From: Reinekea sp. G2M2-21 | Lineage (GTDB): Bacteria > Pseudomonadota > Gammaproteobacteria > Pseudomonadales > Natronospirillaceae | Length of the DNA stretch: 64,000 bases | Direction of reading: 5' to 3' | Assembly: GCF_015687175.1 (NCBI RefSeq) | Contig: NZ_JADPQG010000002.1 | Span: 124,001-188,000 of the forward strand | In this document: piece by piece, positions 28,901 to 35,272 of the stretch | Numbering within the stretch: position 1 is the first letter of the stretch | Layout of the letters: every line of letters starts with the position of its first letter | Notes under the pieces: model-generated | What the model saw: only the letters and a program-made list of their open reading frames with translations | Database searches by the model: none | What the model was told of the DNA's origin: nothing | Translations under genes and position numbers: made by a program

Positions 28901-29043
28901 TTTCTATCCGTACATTCTAGAAGAGCTTCAAAGTAATTCGAGAGAATATGTACGTGCCTGATATTATACCCATGACCAAAGGCTAAAACGCCAACTTGAG
29001 ATAAAAATAGCGTCAGTAACAACGTTTTGATACTTCGGATCAT
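22924..29043 (-). CDS. Rhs-family polymorphic toxin with YwqJ-like deaminase tip
   Basis: 2039 residues from the ATG at 29043 (AGGGA upstream); a TTG at 29061 is less likely. A Sec signal (RSIKTLLLTLFLSQVGVLAFG) leads to a Cys-rich region and three Ig/PKD-like domains (about 185-445). DUF6531 (GGNPINLITGNKYH) and many YD repeats (about 470-1800) follow. The Rhs core ends with HSDHLGAVYAV, YNYHRDYDPSLGRYIQSDPI and NTYAYAYQSPLMYTDPTG. After it the tip holds WHGGCAEIVC and KKICSSCNDVLDHFGV, the CAE and CxxC zinc motifs of YwqJ-type nucleoside deaminases. Proposed role: contact-dependent killing by base deamination. No VgrG, PAAR or T6SS gene is near, so export is presumably Sec-first. Confidence 0.93.
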   Translation of the reverse strand: MIRSIKTLLLTLFLSQVGVLAFGHGYNIRHVHILSNYFEALLECTDRKSAYEAVYLYNKYACNYLPNFSSLDDGIHGYVALALVETNLNITDHYFAYPDPNHNDETDSRYSSEASALNACNSDLTKIKKSYSNKSRVGDYYCKKHSDSKSEYYDHEYFGELTCKHHYRFNFNTSPTISIQSPANDSQYYNNRDITFRATAGDAEDGNKDYYIQWSIGGTVVESNKPYFTKAFEAGAYTVTASVTDTGGLSASASHQFEVNEHGIVLSNINVDIPDDHEAYMPVSFSVSTATIDDNDSKHLVRWFVDSNDVATGGSYTTVLAEGSHNIRAELSMDGNTAVKSTTVEILPSTPKLEIASPRGGQIFDIKESISFDASVYFKGSVLADAAISWQSDLAGSLGSTKQFSLSGLEEGLHSITATTTVEGETTSRNFVITIYDSEKNMGDQNDGQCFGGNPINLITGNKYHSEVDFSTKTEMPLHIKRSYNSTSKSVGLFGYGWSSNIEERVDYDAEAEQASVVSDTGAVQRFDFTAGQWVDESSNLGTLSRNSDGTWVYTLFNGTVKKYEQSGKITQVTALTGLSLTYTYESGRLSSIQDSFGNAITFTHNGSGFIESFTDPDSFTFTYSYENSNLTSVTYPDETENVQTDNPKKHYLYENTDYPHALTGLLDEESIRFATWQYDAEGRANFSKHGADVEEFNIAYNADGSVTTTNALGKKTTYWYESIKGILKVTGVTGHQSANCAATYAETKYDPETGFANEKIDWRGNRVLLVTNQYGQVESTTVIDTGAGWTGTIDERVTTTVEYNALRLPYITTKPGLQIVSDYTPEGRIDAITSTDTTTHVLPYSTNGQQRIVDYGYEYYPDSKVIKKITIDGSRVDLSDITTLEYNSQGLLSQSSNALNHAIEYRDYNSRGLPGTIIEQNGIEVSYEYWPRGWLKSQTVKYSQGSATTSYSYYKNGLLKSKTSPDGSSLTYVYNDARQLDYILNNLGEKQNFEPNKLNGDWTKLQYVDSAGSVRFEQSRLFDEMGRVREITSPEGHQTILKRDSSGNITSRITPEEDGLGFETIVQDSTYDVFNRVRMESTRPYLSLRALGDAPVVASTYYTYDEAGNLVEVDRPIKINSGRTTVHQKTTFVYNGFGEVIQQQSPATGTTIYKLDSAGNVVEELNSENQKTVKTYDALNRLKTVRPTGASAENVDLTYDEGLFGIGHLTTIEDQSGAQTLTYDEQGLIDVIDYTINNRLYSIDYDYNTVGQLEAIHYPSGKTVEYGFDVLGRANEVSISGAGVVAKTIVSDVTYLPFGPIESLSFGNQSTRHVSYNKSYRPTTLTHGWLTEDEVIQYGYDTADRITSQSRSIINADRTTLWDAKSYEYDIGSRLTATRWTKSHGKSLSNNEYLEFDYDSFGNRIAKRGRSQTFNNLTESWAYSIAPTNNQIEDINKSVNDGAYALTNSYEYFGTGQTKTDGQKNYVYNRSQRLTQVKNGAAVIGTYSYNASGLRVSKVANGAETHFHYNLAGQLIAESNSSGQAIREYAYLGGMPVAMLTGSDAYTGVASTSQTLVGSTEFQLDAGKNAESTSLMRITGNHEISAKLTDLSRNSGKEAYGLTLREQQDGLSGAKITAAFTATNSSTVNMLTVKTPEGKIVPIPMFSKSTSNEKLEVSIVYAGGTTKTDSFERTGDWVKLERNAQFVTVLTSVDGINWTTVREYNLPTTDEAYVGAVAENTKAEIETRFTAANDNLFYLHSDHLGAVYAVTSNSTKSKVWQRRDFEVGASPFGLNLLASGEKLHDGLFEMPLRFPGQYFDKETGTHYNYHRDYDPSLGRYIQSDPIGLNGGLNTYAYAYQSPLMYTDPTGEIVPLLIWAGAALWSAAEVAMSAYDIYDTGRTLLDPCVGLGAKIVAVGLVGAGFILPGGGYSKLDDLGNVANTAGSAADAALAAGKKSGAAAELRVGDKVFTGVSGEKVAHNPQVTGALMGTPASARKPWHGGCAEIVCLDKALNAGVNPAGGTMKAVNIGVSGKGHRTPKKICSSCNDVLDHFGVNK

Positions 29044-29972
29044 CTGCAATTCCCTATACAAAGTAGTTATGGGGCAAAATCAGTTTCGAATATTATTTTT
29101 GAAACTTTTATTGAACCCGTACGACAAAAACTCGAACATGTTTTCCGATAGTCAACTGAAAAAAAGAAACCGGCCACAATAGCCATTTAATCCCTTTAAC
29201 TTTCTATCTCTATTGAAATTTTTCGTTTCAGCTTGGATAGACTCATGATTGTGCCAAACGGCATTCCAATGCAGGTGATACCGGCAGCAGGACCATATTG
29301 AAACAAGAATCTCGAAACAATATTTTTTATACAAATCACACCAATAATGAGACTTGTGTCACAAAAAAACAAAGACTCTTAGGATTTTCTGTATTTACAC
29401 TAATACCTGTCTGGAAAAATTGTTACAAATTGTTCAGGTATTAATCAATGTATTGGCAAGGTAGTACTTAAAATAAATAAACTAACTGACCAGACCAATT
29501 CACCTCAACATCTGGGCAATTGCGCACGGCATATTGAAAGACTTTTTGGTTGGTCCATTTATCGATTTGATCCTGACCTCACAAGTTTTAATAAGTTACC
29601 GATTTTGTTCGATTCGAATTACCGTTTACTAACCCTTCTCGGGTAGTGCCTTCAAGAACTGGTCGAATTCTCTTGATCCAAGTGCACCGCAGAATAATTC
29701 AGCAGGTTAGTGTTTTGCCCCGTTAGAAATGTCAACGCACATTTTATTCACTGGCATTACCTCGTTGTCGTTGGTCAACTTTTCGCGGTTTCGCCGTTTT
29801 GGGCGAGCAACGGTTAAGCTCGGAATAAGGCTATGAAATGCGACTAAAAAGAGCTATAGACACTGACGTTATTGAGGACTAACCAGTGTTTTTTGATTGT
29901 ACTTCACCACCATGCAACCCCAAAAAAACCGCCTATACTCAGTCTCGAACTGTTAAATGGGAACCCTTCTCT
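29044..29972. other. long AT-rich intergenic region before rhs and the DHH gene
   Basis: About 900 bases between divergent genes. I see no ORF with a ribosome site, no RNA gene and no repeat shared with the rest of the window. It must contain both promoters. Confidence 0.4.
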
Positions 29973-30902
29973 ATGTCTGCTACCAAATACCGCCTGGTCA
30001 CCCGCAGCGATTTCGACGGCCTGGTTTGTGCTGCGCTGCTGAAAGAATTAGACATGATCGATGACATTCTGTTTGTGCACCCTAAGGATATGCAGGACGG
30101 CAAAGTCGAGATTACCGATCGGGACATTACCACCAACCTGCCCTATGTTTCCGCGGCGTATCTGGCATTCGACCACCATCTGTCGGAAACACTGCGTAAT
30201 GAAAAAGCAGACAACCACATAATTGACCCGAACGCGCCTTCGGCCGCCCGGGTAGTGTTCGACTATTACGGGGGTGCAGACAAGTTCCCGCACGTCAGTG
30301 ACGATATGATGGTGGCGGTGGATAAAGGCGATTCCGCGCAGTTTAACAAGCAGGAAATTCTCGACCCGCGCGGCTGGGATTTAATGAATTTCCTGATGGA
30401 TGCGCGCACCGGGTTGGGCCGCTTCCGGGATTTCCGAATTTCCAATTATCAGTTGATGATGGAACTGATCGACAAGTGCCGTGAAATGCCCATAGACGAT
30501 ATATTGAAATTACCGGACGTTCAGGAACGCGTGGAGCTGTACCTGGAGCATCAACCCAAGGCGAATGAGCAGATTCTGCGTTGTGCCACGGTCCATGGCA
30601 ACCTGGTGGTGCTCGACTTACAAAACGAAGATGAGATCTGGGCGACCAACCGGTTCATCATTTACGCGCTGTTCCCGCAATGCAATATTTCCATCCACCG
30701 GCTGTGGGGTTTGAAGCAACAGAACACGGTTTTTGCCATCGGCAAATCCATTCTGGACCGCTCGTCGAACACCAACGTGGGTGAATTGTGTTTGAAGTAT
30801 GGCGGCGGCGGTCATCAGGCGGCGGGCACCTGTCAGGTGGACAACGACAAGGCCGATAAGGTGCTGAACGAGCTGATTGCTCAGATCAATCAAGATGGCT
30901 AA
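29973..30902 (+). CDS. DHH-family phosphoesterase (exopolyphosphatase/nanoRNase-like)
   Basis: 309 residues from the ATG at 29973; the open frame extends upstream to 29886 but without a better start. The DHH domain shows TRSDFDGLVCAALLKE (first metal site), AFDHH (the DHH motif) and AVDKGDSAQ. The C-terminal DHHA1 domain has GGGGHQAAGTC. Such enzymes use Mn2+ to cleave phosphodiester or phosphoanhydride bonds in oligoribonucleotides or polyphosphate; which one is not decidable here. It is followed by a GNAT gene about 100 bases downstream. Confidence 0.88.
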   Translation: MSATKYRLVTRSDFDGLVCAALLKELDMIDDILFVHPKDMQDGKVEITDRDITTNLPYVSAAYLAFDHHLSETLRNEKADNHIIDPNAPSAARVVFDYYGGADKFPHVSDDMMVAVDKGDSAQFNKQEILDPRGWDLMNFLMDARTGLGRFRDFRISNYQLMMELIDKCREMPIDDILKLPDVQERVELYLEHQPKANEQILRCATVHGNLVVLDLQNEDEIWATNRFIIYALFPQCNISIHRLWGLKQQNTVFAIGKSILDRSSNTNVGELCLKYGGGGHQAAGTCQVDNDKADKVLNELIAQINQDG

Positions 30903-31000
30903 CGGCAGTTCCATGCGCTGATCTGCGTCAACGCAATTCGCGCATGGGCAGGCAACACTGGTCCGATCTCTCAACCCAAACCCGGCACAGGAGAAACTCG

Positions 31001-31429
31001 ATGATCCGACAAGCGACCAACACGGACTTTCCGGAATTGGCGGACATTTATCACGACGCCAGTTTAATTGCGCATCCCTTTATCGACCCGGAATTTATTG
31101 CCGGTGACCGGCTGCGGGTCCGCGATGAATATCTGCCCTTAAACGAAAGCTTCGTCTATGAGGTGCAGGGTGAGATTCTGGGGTTTGTCTCGTTGACGGA
31201 CGATCACATTAACGGCCTGTTCGTGAAGGCTGATCATCAGCGGGAAGGGATCGGCAGCGATTTGCTCAATCACGTAAAAGAGCGCCATCCGCGTCTTGAG
31301 TTGTGTTGTTTTGTGGATAACTACCAGGCGCAACGTTTTTATCACGCTCAGGATTTTGAAATAGTCGAGGAACGCGGCAACACAGAGTTGCCGTTCGATG
31401 AATACCGTATGCTGTGGCAGGCAAGTTAA
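31001..31429 (+). CDS. GNAT-family N-acetyltransferase
   Basis: 142 residues from the ATG at 31001, with AGGAG upstream. The acetyl-CoA site is visible as VKADHQREGIGSDLLNHVK, followed by CFVDNYQAQRFYHAQDFEIV, the usual GNAT motif B region. Acceptor substrate unknown. It is convergent with the SlyD-type gene. Confidence 0.9.
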   Translation: MIRQATNTDFPELADIYHDASLIAHPFIDPEFIAGDRLRVRDEYLPLNESFVYEVQGEILGFVSLTDDHINGLFVKADHQREGIGSDLLNHVKERHPRLELCCFVDNYQAQRFYHAQDFEIVEERGNTELPFDEYRMLWQAS

Positions 31430-31467
31430 TCGCCTGCCGTTGTCACAACCGACGGTACCGGTCTTGC

Positions 31468-31947
31468 TTAGTGGTGGTGACCACCAGGGCCATGCACGTG
31501 GCCGTGCGCCAGTTCTTCTTCCGTTGCATCGCGCACTTCAACCACAGAACCGGTGAAATGCAGTGTCTTGCCAGCCAGCGGGTGGTTCGGGTCGACAGTG
31601 ATGTCGTCTTCTTCCACACCGGTGACCATCAACTGGACCGGGCCGCCTTGAGTCTGGGCGGTAAACACCATGCCAGGCTCGATAGATTCAACGCCTTCAA
31701 ACGCGCTGCGAGGTACTACCTGTACCATCTCTTCGTTGTATTCGCCGTAGCCATCTGCTGGGGCGACGACTGTGTCGAAACTGTCACCCGCGGCTTTGCC
31801 GACTAACGCAGCTTCCAGACCAGAGATAATGTTATTGGCACCGTGCAAATACGTTAACGGATCTCCGCCTTCAGAGGTGTCGATAACCTCGCCATGCTCG
31901 TCTTTAACGGTGTAGTTCAGGGAGACAACTTTGTTTTCTTCAATCAT
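31468..31947 (-). CDS. slyD: FKBP-type peptidyl-prolyl isomerase, SlyD-like
   Basis: 159 residues with the SlyD architecture: FKBP half (LNYTVKDEHGEVIDTS, LTYLHGANNIISGLEAAL), inserted IF domain (about 70-120) and DPNHPLAGKTLHFTGSVVEVRDAT closing the barrel. The tail HGHVHGPGGHHH is a short His-rich metal-binding end. SlyD proteins catalyse prolyl isomerisation, act as chaperones and handle nickel. The tail is shorter than in E. coli. Confidence 0.92.
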   Translation of the reverse strand: MIEENKVVSLNYTVKDEHGEVIDTSEGGDPLTYLHGANNIISGLEAALVGKAAGDSFDTVVAPADGYGEYNEEMVQVVPRSAFEGVESIEPGMVFTAQTQGGPVQLMVTGVEEDDITVDPNHPLAGKTLHFTGSVVEVRDATEEELAHGHVHGPGGHHH

Positions 31948-32182
31948 GATGGTTTCCTTGGTTGGAAAGGTTTGGCGGGCTTAAACGAGACCAATGACAG
32001 GCAATAATCGCAAACGCGCGGTGAACAGTTCGGCGCTGTGAACAGCTATCCAAGGAAACAAGTATGGGGCAGCTGACGGATGATTCAACCTTTCGCGTTA
32101 AAAAACCGCCATATTTGCCCGCAAACACGCCAATTTGAGCACCCTATGATAAACTGGCGCTCCATTGTGACCGATGTTTTGC

Positions 32183-33394
32183 ATGTCCCAACGTTCTGCG
32201 CTCGCTAACCCAGACTATCGCCGGTATTTTATCGCTTCCAGCTTCGCTACCTTAGCGGTGTGGATGACCCGCTTCATGTTCGGGTGGCTGGTCTGGGAAA
32301 CCACCGAATCGTTTTTATGGGTAGGCGTTGCCAGCGCCAGCATCCTGTTCCCGTCTTTATTGATCACACCGATCTTTGGGGTGATCTCCGACCGCATCAA
32401 CCTTAAATTTGGCGTCATCGCCTGGCTCGCCAGCCAAGCGCTGGTCACTCTGGTGACTCTGCTGGTGTTTGAGTTTGTCGGTCAATCACTGCCGCTGCTA
32501 CTGCTGATGACCTTTCTGTTCGGCTGCGTGGCCGCTGCCGGCTCTCCCTTACGGTTAACGCTGATCCCGAAATTGGTGAATGCTGCCGAATTGCCCAATG
32601 CCGTCGGCTGGGGGGCCATGCTGTTCAATACATCGCGTATTGTTGCCCCAGCAATAGCGGCCTGGTGCTTAACCCTGTTTCCGCCGCAGTGGGTCTTTAT
32701 TCTGTGTACGCTGGCATTTATCTGCGCGGGGATCATCAATGCCGGGTTACCCAATGTGCAGGGGGTGGTGAAAAAGTCCAGCACCAGTGGCTGGCAAGAT
32801 TTTATCGCGGGCATTCAATACTGTTGGGCGTCCCCGATGATCCGTGTGCTGTTTATCCTGACACTGACCAACTCGCAGGTTGCCCGGTCGCTCATGGAAC
32901 TGCTGCCAGCGCTTTCCGGTACGCTGACCACCGGCACCGCAGCGGATCTCGCCACCCTCACCGGCTGCGCCGGTGCTGGCAGTATTGTCGGTGGCTGGTA
33001 TATCTCCCGCCAACGTGGTGCGGTATCGACATTAATTAACTTGCTCGCCTTTGCTATGTTCAGCACCGCACTGCTGCTGGTGCCTATGCTGTTTTCCTTG
33101 CCAGTTTGGCCGATGGCGGTATTGGTCGGCGGCGTCAGCCTGTTCATGACCGTCCTCGGCACCGGTTCGCAGATCGTACTGCAACTGACCAGTGACGACA
33201 GCAAACGCGGCCGCGTCATGAGCCTGTGGCTGACCATTGCGCTAGTGGGTCCGGCCATTGGCGCGCTAATCATGGGCGGCATTGCCGAGTGGTTTGGTTT
33301 TCCCGTCATGCTGATTCTGATGTTAGCATTGAGTCTGGCATCCGCCCTGTGGCTGAAAACATCGGCTTCTTCTTTCAACAGCGACACCAGGTAG
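32183..33394 (+). CDS. MFS transporter
   Basis: About 403 residues with twelve hydrophobic segments; an alternative ATG lies 9 bases upstream at 32174. The N-terminal YRRYFIASSFATLAVWMTRFM and loop 2-3 GVISDRINLKFGV resemble enterobactin-exporter-like (MFS_3) proteins. Its stop is 8 bases before the mnmH start, so it heads the operon MFS-mnmH-membrane protein-selD. Whether it transports anything related to selenium is unknown. Confidence 0.88.
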   Translation: MSQRSALANPDYRRYFIASSFATLAVWMTRFMFGWLVWETTESFLWVGVASASILFPSLLITPIFGVISDRINLKFGVIAWLASQALVTLVTLLVFEFVGQSLPLLLLMTFLFGCVAAAGSPLRLTLIPKLVNAAELPNAVGWGAMLFNTSRIVAPAIAAWCLTLFPPQWVFILCTLAFICAGIINAGLPNVQGVVKKSSTSGWQDFIAGIQYCWASPMIRVLFILTLTNSQVARSLMELLPALSGTLTTGTAADLATLTGCAGAGSIVGGWYISRQRGAVSTLINLLAFAMFSTALLLVPMLFSLPVWPMAVLVGGVSLFMTVLGTGSQIVLQLTSDDSKRGRVMSLWLTIALVGPAIGALIMGGIAEWFGFPVMLILMLALSLASALWLKTSASSFNSDTR

Positions 33395-33402
33395 GCAACA
33401 TT

Positions 33403-34494
33403 TTGCACGCGATTACCGATTACCAACGATTGTTTTTACAGGACGTTCCGATGATGGATGTCCGTGCGCCCATCGAATACAGCAAGGGGGCGTTTCCCCA
33501 CAGCGAAAACTGCCCTCTGCTGGACGACGAACAGCGTGAACGCGTTGGCACCCGTTACAAAGAACAGGGGCAGGATTCCGCCATAGAGCTCGGTAACGAA
33601 TTGGCCACCGAAGCGATTAAAGCGGATCGGCTGGCGCAATGGCAGGACTTCTTCAAACGGCACCCGGACGGCGTGCTCTACTGTTTTCGCGGCGGACTGC
33701 GTTCGCGCATTACTCAACAATGGTTAGCCGAAGCCGGGTTGGAGATTCCATACATCACCGGTGGCTACAAGGCCATGCGGGGTTACCTGTTGAACGAATT
33801 GCATGAGCGCATCGGCGAGGGCAATGTGCAGATTCTGTCGGGTCCCACCGGCAGTGGTAAAACCGAACTGATCGAGCAATGGCCACATTCGGTCGATCTT
33901 GAAGGTTTGGCGAATCACCGTGGCAGTGCTTTTGGTCGCACCGAAACCGAACAACCGGCGCAAATCGACTTCGAAAACGTTTGGTCCATTGCCTGGATGA
34001 AACGCACGCAGCACAATACTGCGCCAGTGTTGATGGAGGATGAATCTCGGTTGATCGGTCGCATCGCCGTGTTACCGGAATTCCTGGAACTGAGCAAACG
34101 ATCCAATGTCGTGTTGCTGCAAGCTTCCGTTGAGGAACGCATAGAACGCATTCGCCGCGACTATGCCGAACGCATGTTTGCGCACAAACAAACCCACGGT
34201 GAAGAAGCAGCAATCGCGTATCTGGATGACTTTGTCCGCTCGGCCTTAACCCGTATTCGCAAACGCTTGGGCGGCGACCGTTTTGCGCAGTTATCCACCA
34301 TGCTCAATGACAGCTTGGTCGCTTTACAGAACCAGCAAAGCTGGCAGGGGTTCGATGACATCGTCGCCTGTCTGCTGCAAGACTACTACGACCCAATGTA
34401 CACTTACCAATTCGGCAAAAAAGCCCAAAATGTCGTGTTCAGGGGCAACCAAACGGAGATACTGCAATGGTTGAGCGAGCAACAACAGGCTTGA
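33403..34494 (+). CDS. mnmH: tRNA 2-selenouridine synthase
   Basis: 363 residues from a TTG at 33403, with AGGTAGG upstream and no in-frame ATG before the rhodanese motif; E. coli MnmH is 364 residues. The rhodanese domain (1-125) has MMDVRAPIEYSKGAFP and catalytic Cys94 in YCFRGGLRSR. The C-terminal P-loop domain has GPTGSGKTELIEQW. It converts the wobble 2-thiouridine of tRNA Lys/Glu/Gln to 2-selenouridine using selenophosphate. The selenophosphate synthetase is encoded two genes downstream, so donor and user are co-transcribed. It overlaps the next gene by 28 bases. Confidence 0.95.
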   Translation: MHAITDYQRLFLQDVPMMDVRAPIEYSKGAFPHSENCPLLDDEQRERVGTRYKEQGQDSAIELGNELATEAIKADRLAQWQDFFKRHPDGVLYCFRGGLRSRITQQWLAEAGLEIPYITGGYKAMRGYLLNELHERIGEGNVQILSGPTGSGKTELIEQWPHSVDLEGLANHRGSAFGRTETEQPAQIDFENVWSIAWMKRTQHNTAPVLMEDESRLIGRIAVLPEFLELSKRSNVVLLQASVEERIERIRRDYAERMFAHKQTHGEEAAIAYLDDFVRSALTRIRKRLGGDRFAQLSTMLNDSLVALQNQQSWQGFDDIVACLLQDYYDPMYTYQFGKKAQNVVFRGNQTEILQWLSEQQQA

Positions 34495-35267
34495 GCACGC
34501 GGGTTAAAACGGCGCTGACGGCGTGTATCGTATTGGCGGTGGTCATCAACTGGCTGCCAATGATCGACGCGAAAGCGCAAACGTACCTGACCGACACCAT
34601 CAGCAGTAATGCCATTGTGTTTGGCGTGGTTCGAACTCTGAACGGGGTCATTTCGGTGGTGCAGTCTTCGGAAGTTAGCATCGGGGTTGCCAGTGTGGGG
34701 TTGGGCGAAATTTTTGACCCGGTCAATGACCTGATTGAACGCTTTTCTGGTCTTCTACTGGTGACCTTAACCGCACTCGGTATTCAGCAAGTCATTCTGT
34801 TATTCACCACTTCGCTGGCGCTGAAAATTGCGTTCAGCAGTTTTGCCGTTTTTCTGTTGCTCGTCGTCTGGCGCATTGAACAACAAGCGCCGGTTTGGGT
34901 GCGCATCGGCATCGCCGTTTTGTTGTTGCGTTTCCTGCTGACGCTGGAAGTCGGGCTGGTCTGGTTGTTTGACTGGCTCTATTTCAATGCCACCGGCGCC
35001 GAGGCTTTATCAGTACTCGAAGCCACCACTCAAGTGGTGCAGAACATTCGCGAATCGCTGACGAGTATCGACCTCGGCAAGCTGATCTTCGGCAACAACG
35101 ACCCGGTATTGCAAAACGAAGACATCGGCAGCCGTATTTCCGCATCTGTGGTCACGCTGATTGTGGGCATGTTGTTCAAGAGCATAATTATTCCCGTAGG
35201 CACCTTATGGAGCGGCTATCAAATCAGCAGAGCCGTCCTTTGGGGCGTCTCGCAACCCTCAAGGTAG
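34467..35267 (+). CDS. hypothetical integral membrane protein between mnmH and selD
   Basis: 266 residues overlapping the end of mnmH. Hydrophobic segments lie near residues 14-32, 88-112, 116-134, 143-168 and 225-250, separated by a polar segment (about 190-220, ESLTSIDLGKLIFGNNDP). Family not recognised. Its stop codon is followed within six bases by the selD fusion start, so it belongs to the selenium operon. A role in selenium supply is possible but only inferred from position. Confidence 0.8.
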   Translation: MVERATTGLSTRVKTALTACIVLAVVINWLPMIDAKAQTYLTDTISSNAIVFGVVRTLNGVISVVQSSEVSIGVASVGLGEIFDPVNDLIERFSGLLLVTLTALGIQQVILLFTTSLALKIAFSSFAVFLLLVVWRIEQQAPVWVRIGIAVLLLRFLLTLEVGLVWLFDWLYFNATGAEALSVLEATTQVVQNIRESLTSIDLGKLIFGNNDPVLQNEDIGSRISASVVTLIVGMLFKSIIIPVGTLWSGYQISRAVLWGVSQPSR

Positions 35268-35272
35268 CTGCT

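Noticed and set aside
22924-29043. Rhs protein as a TccC/TcdB2-type insecticidal toxin component
   Set aside because: It lacks the SpvB/TcaB partner domains and neighbours; the tip is a deaminase with adjacent immunity gene, typical of competition toxins.
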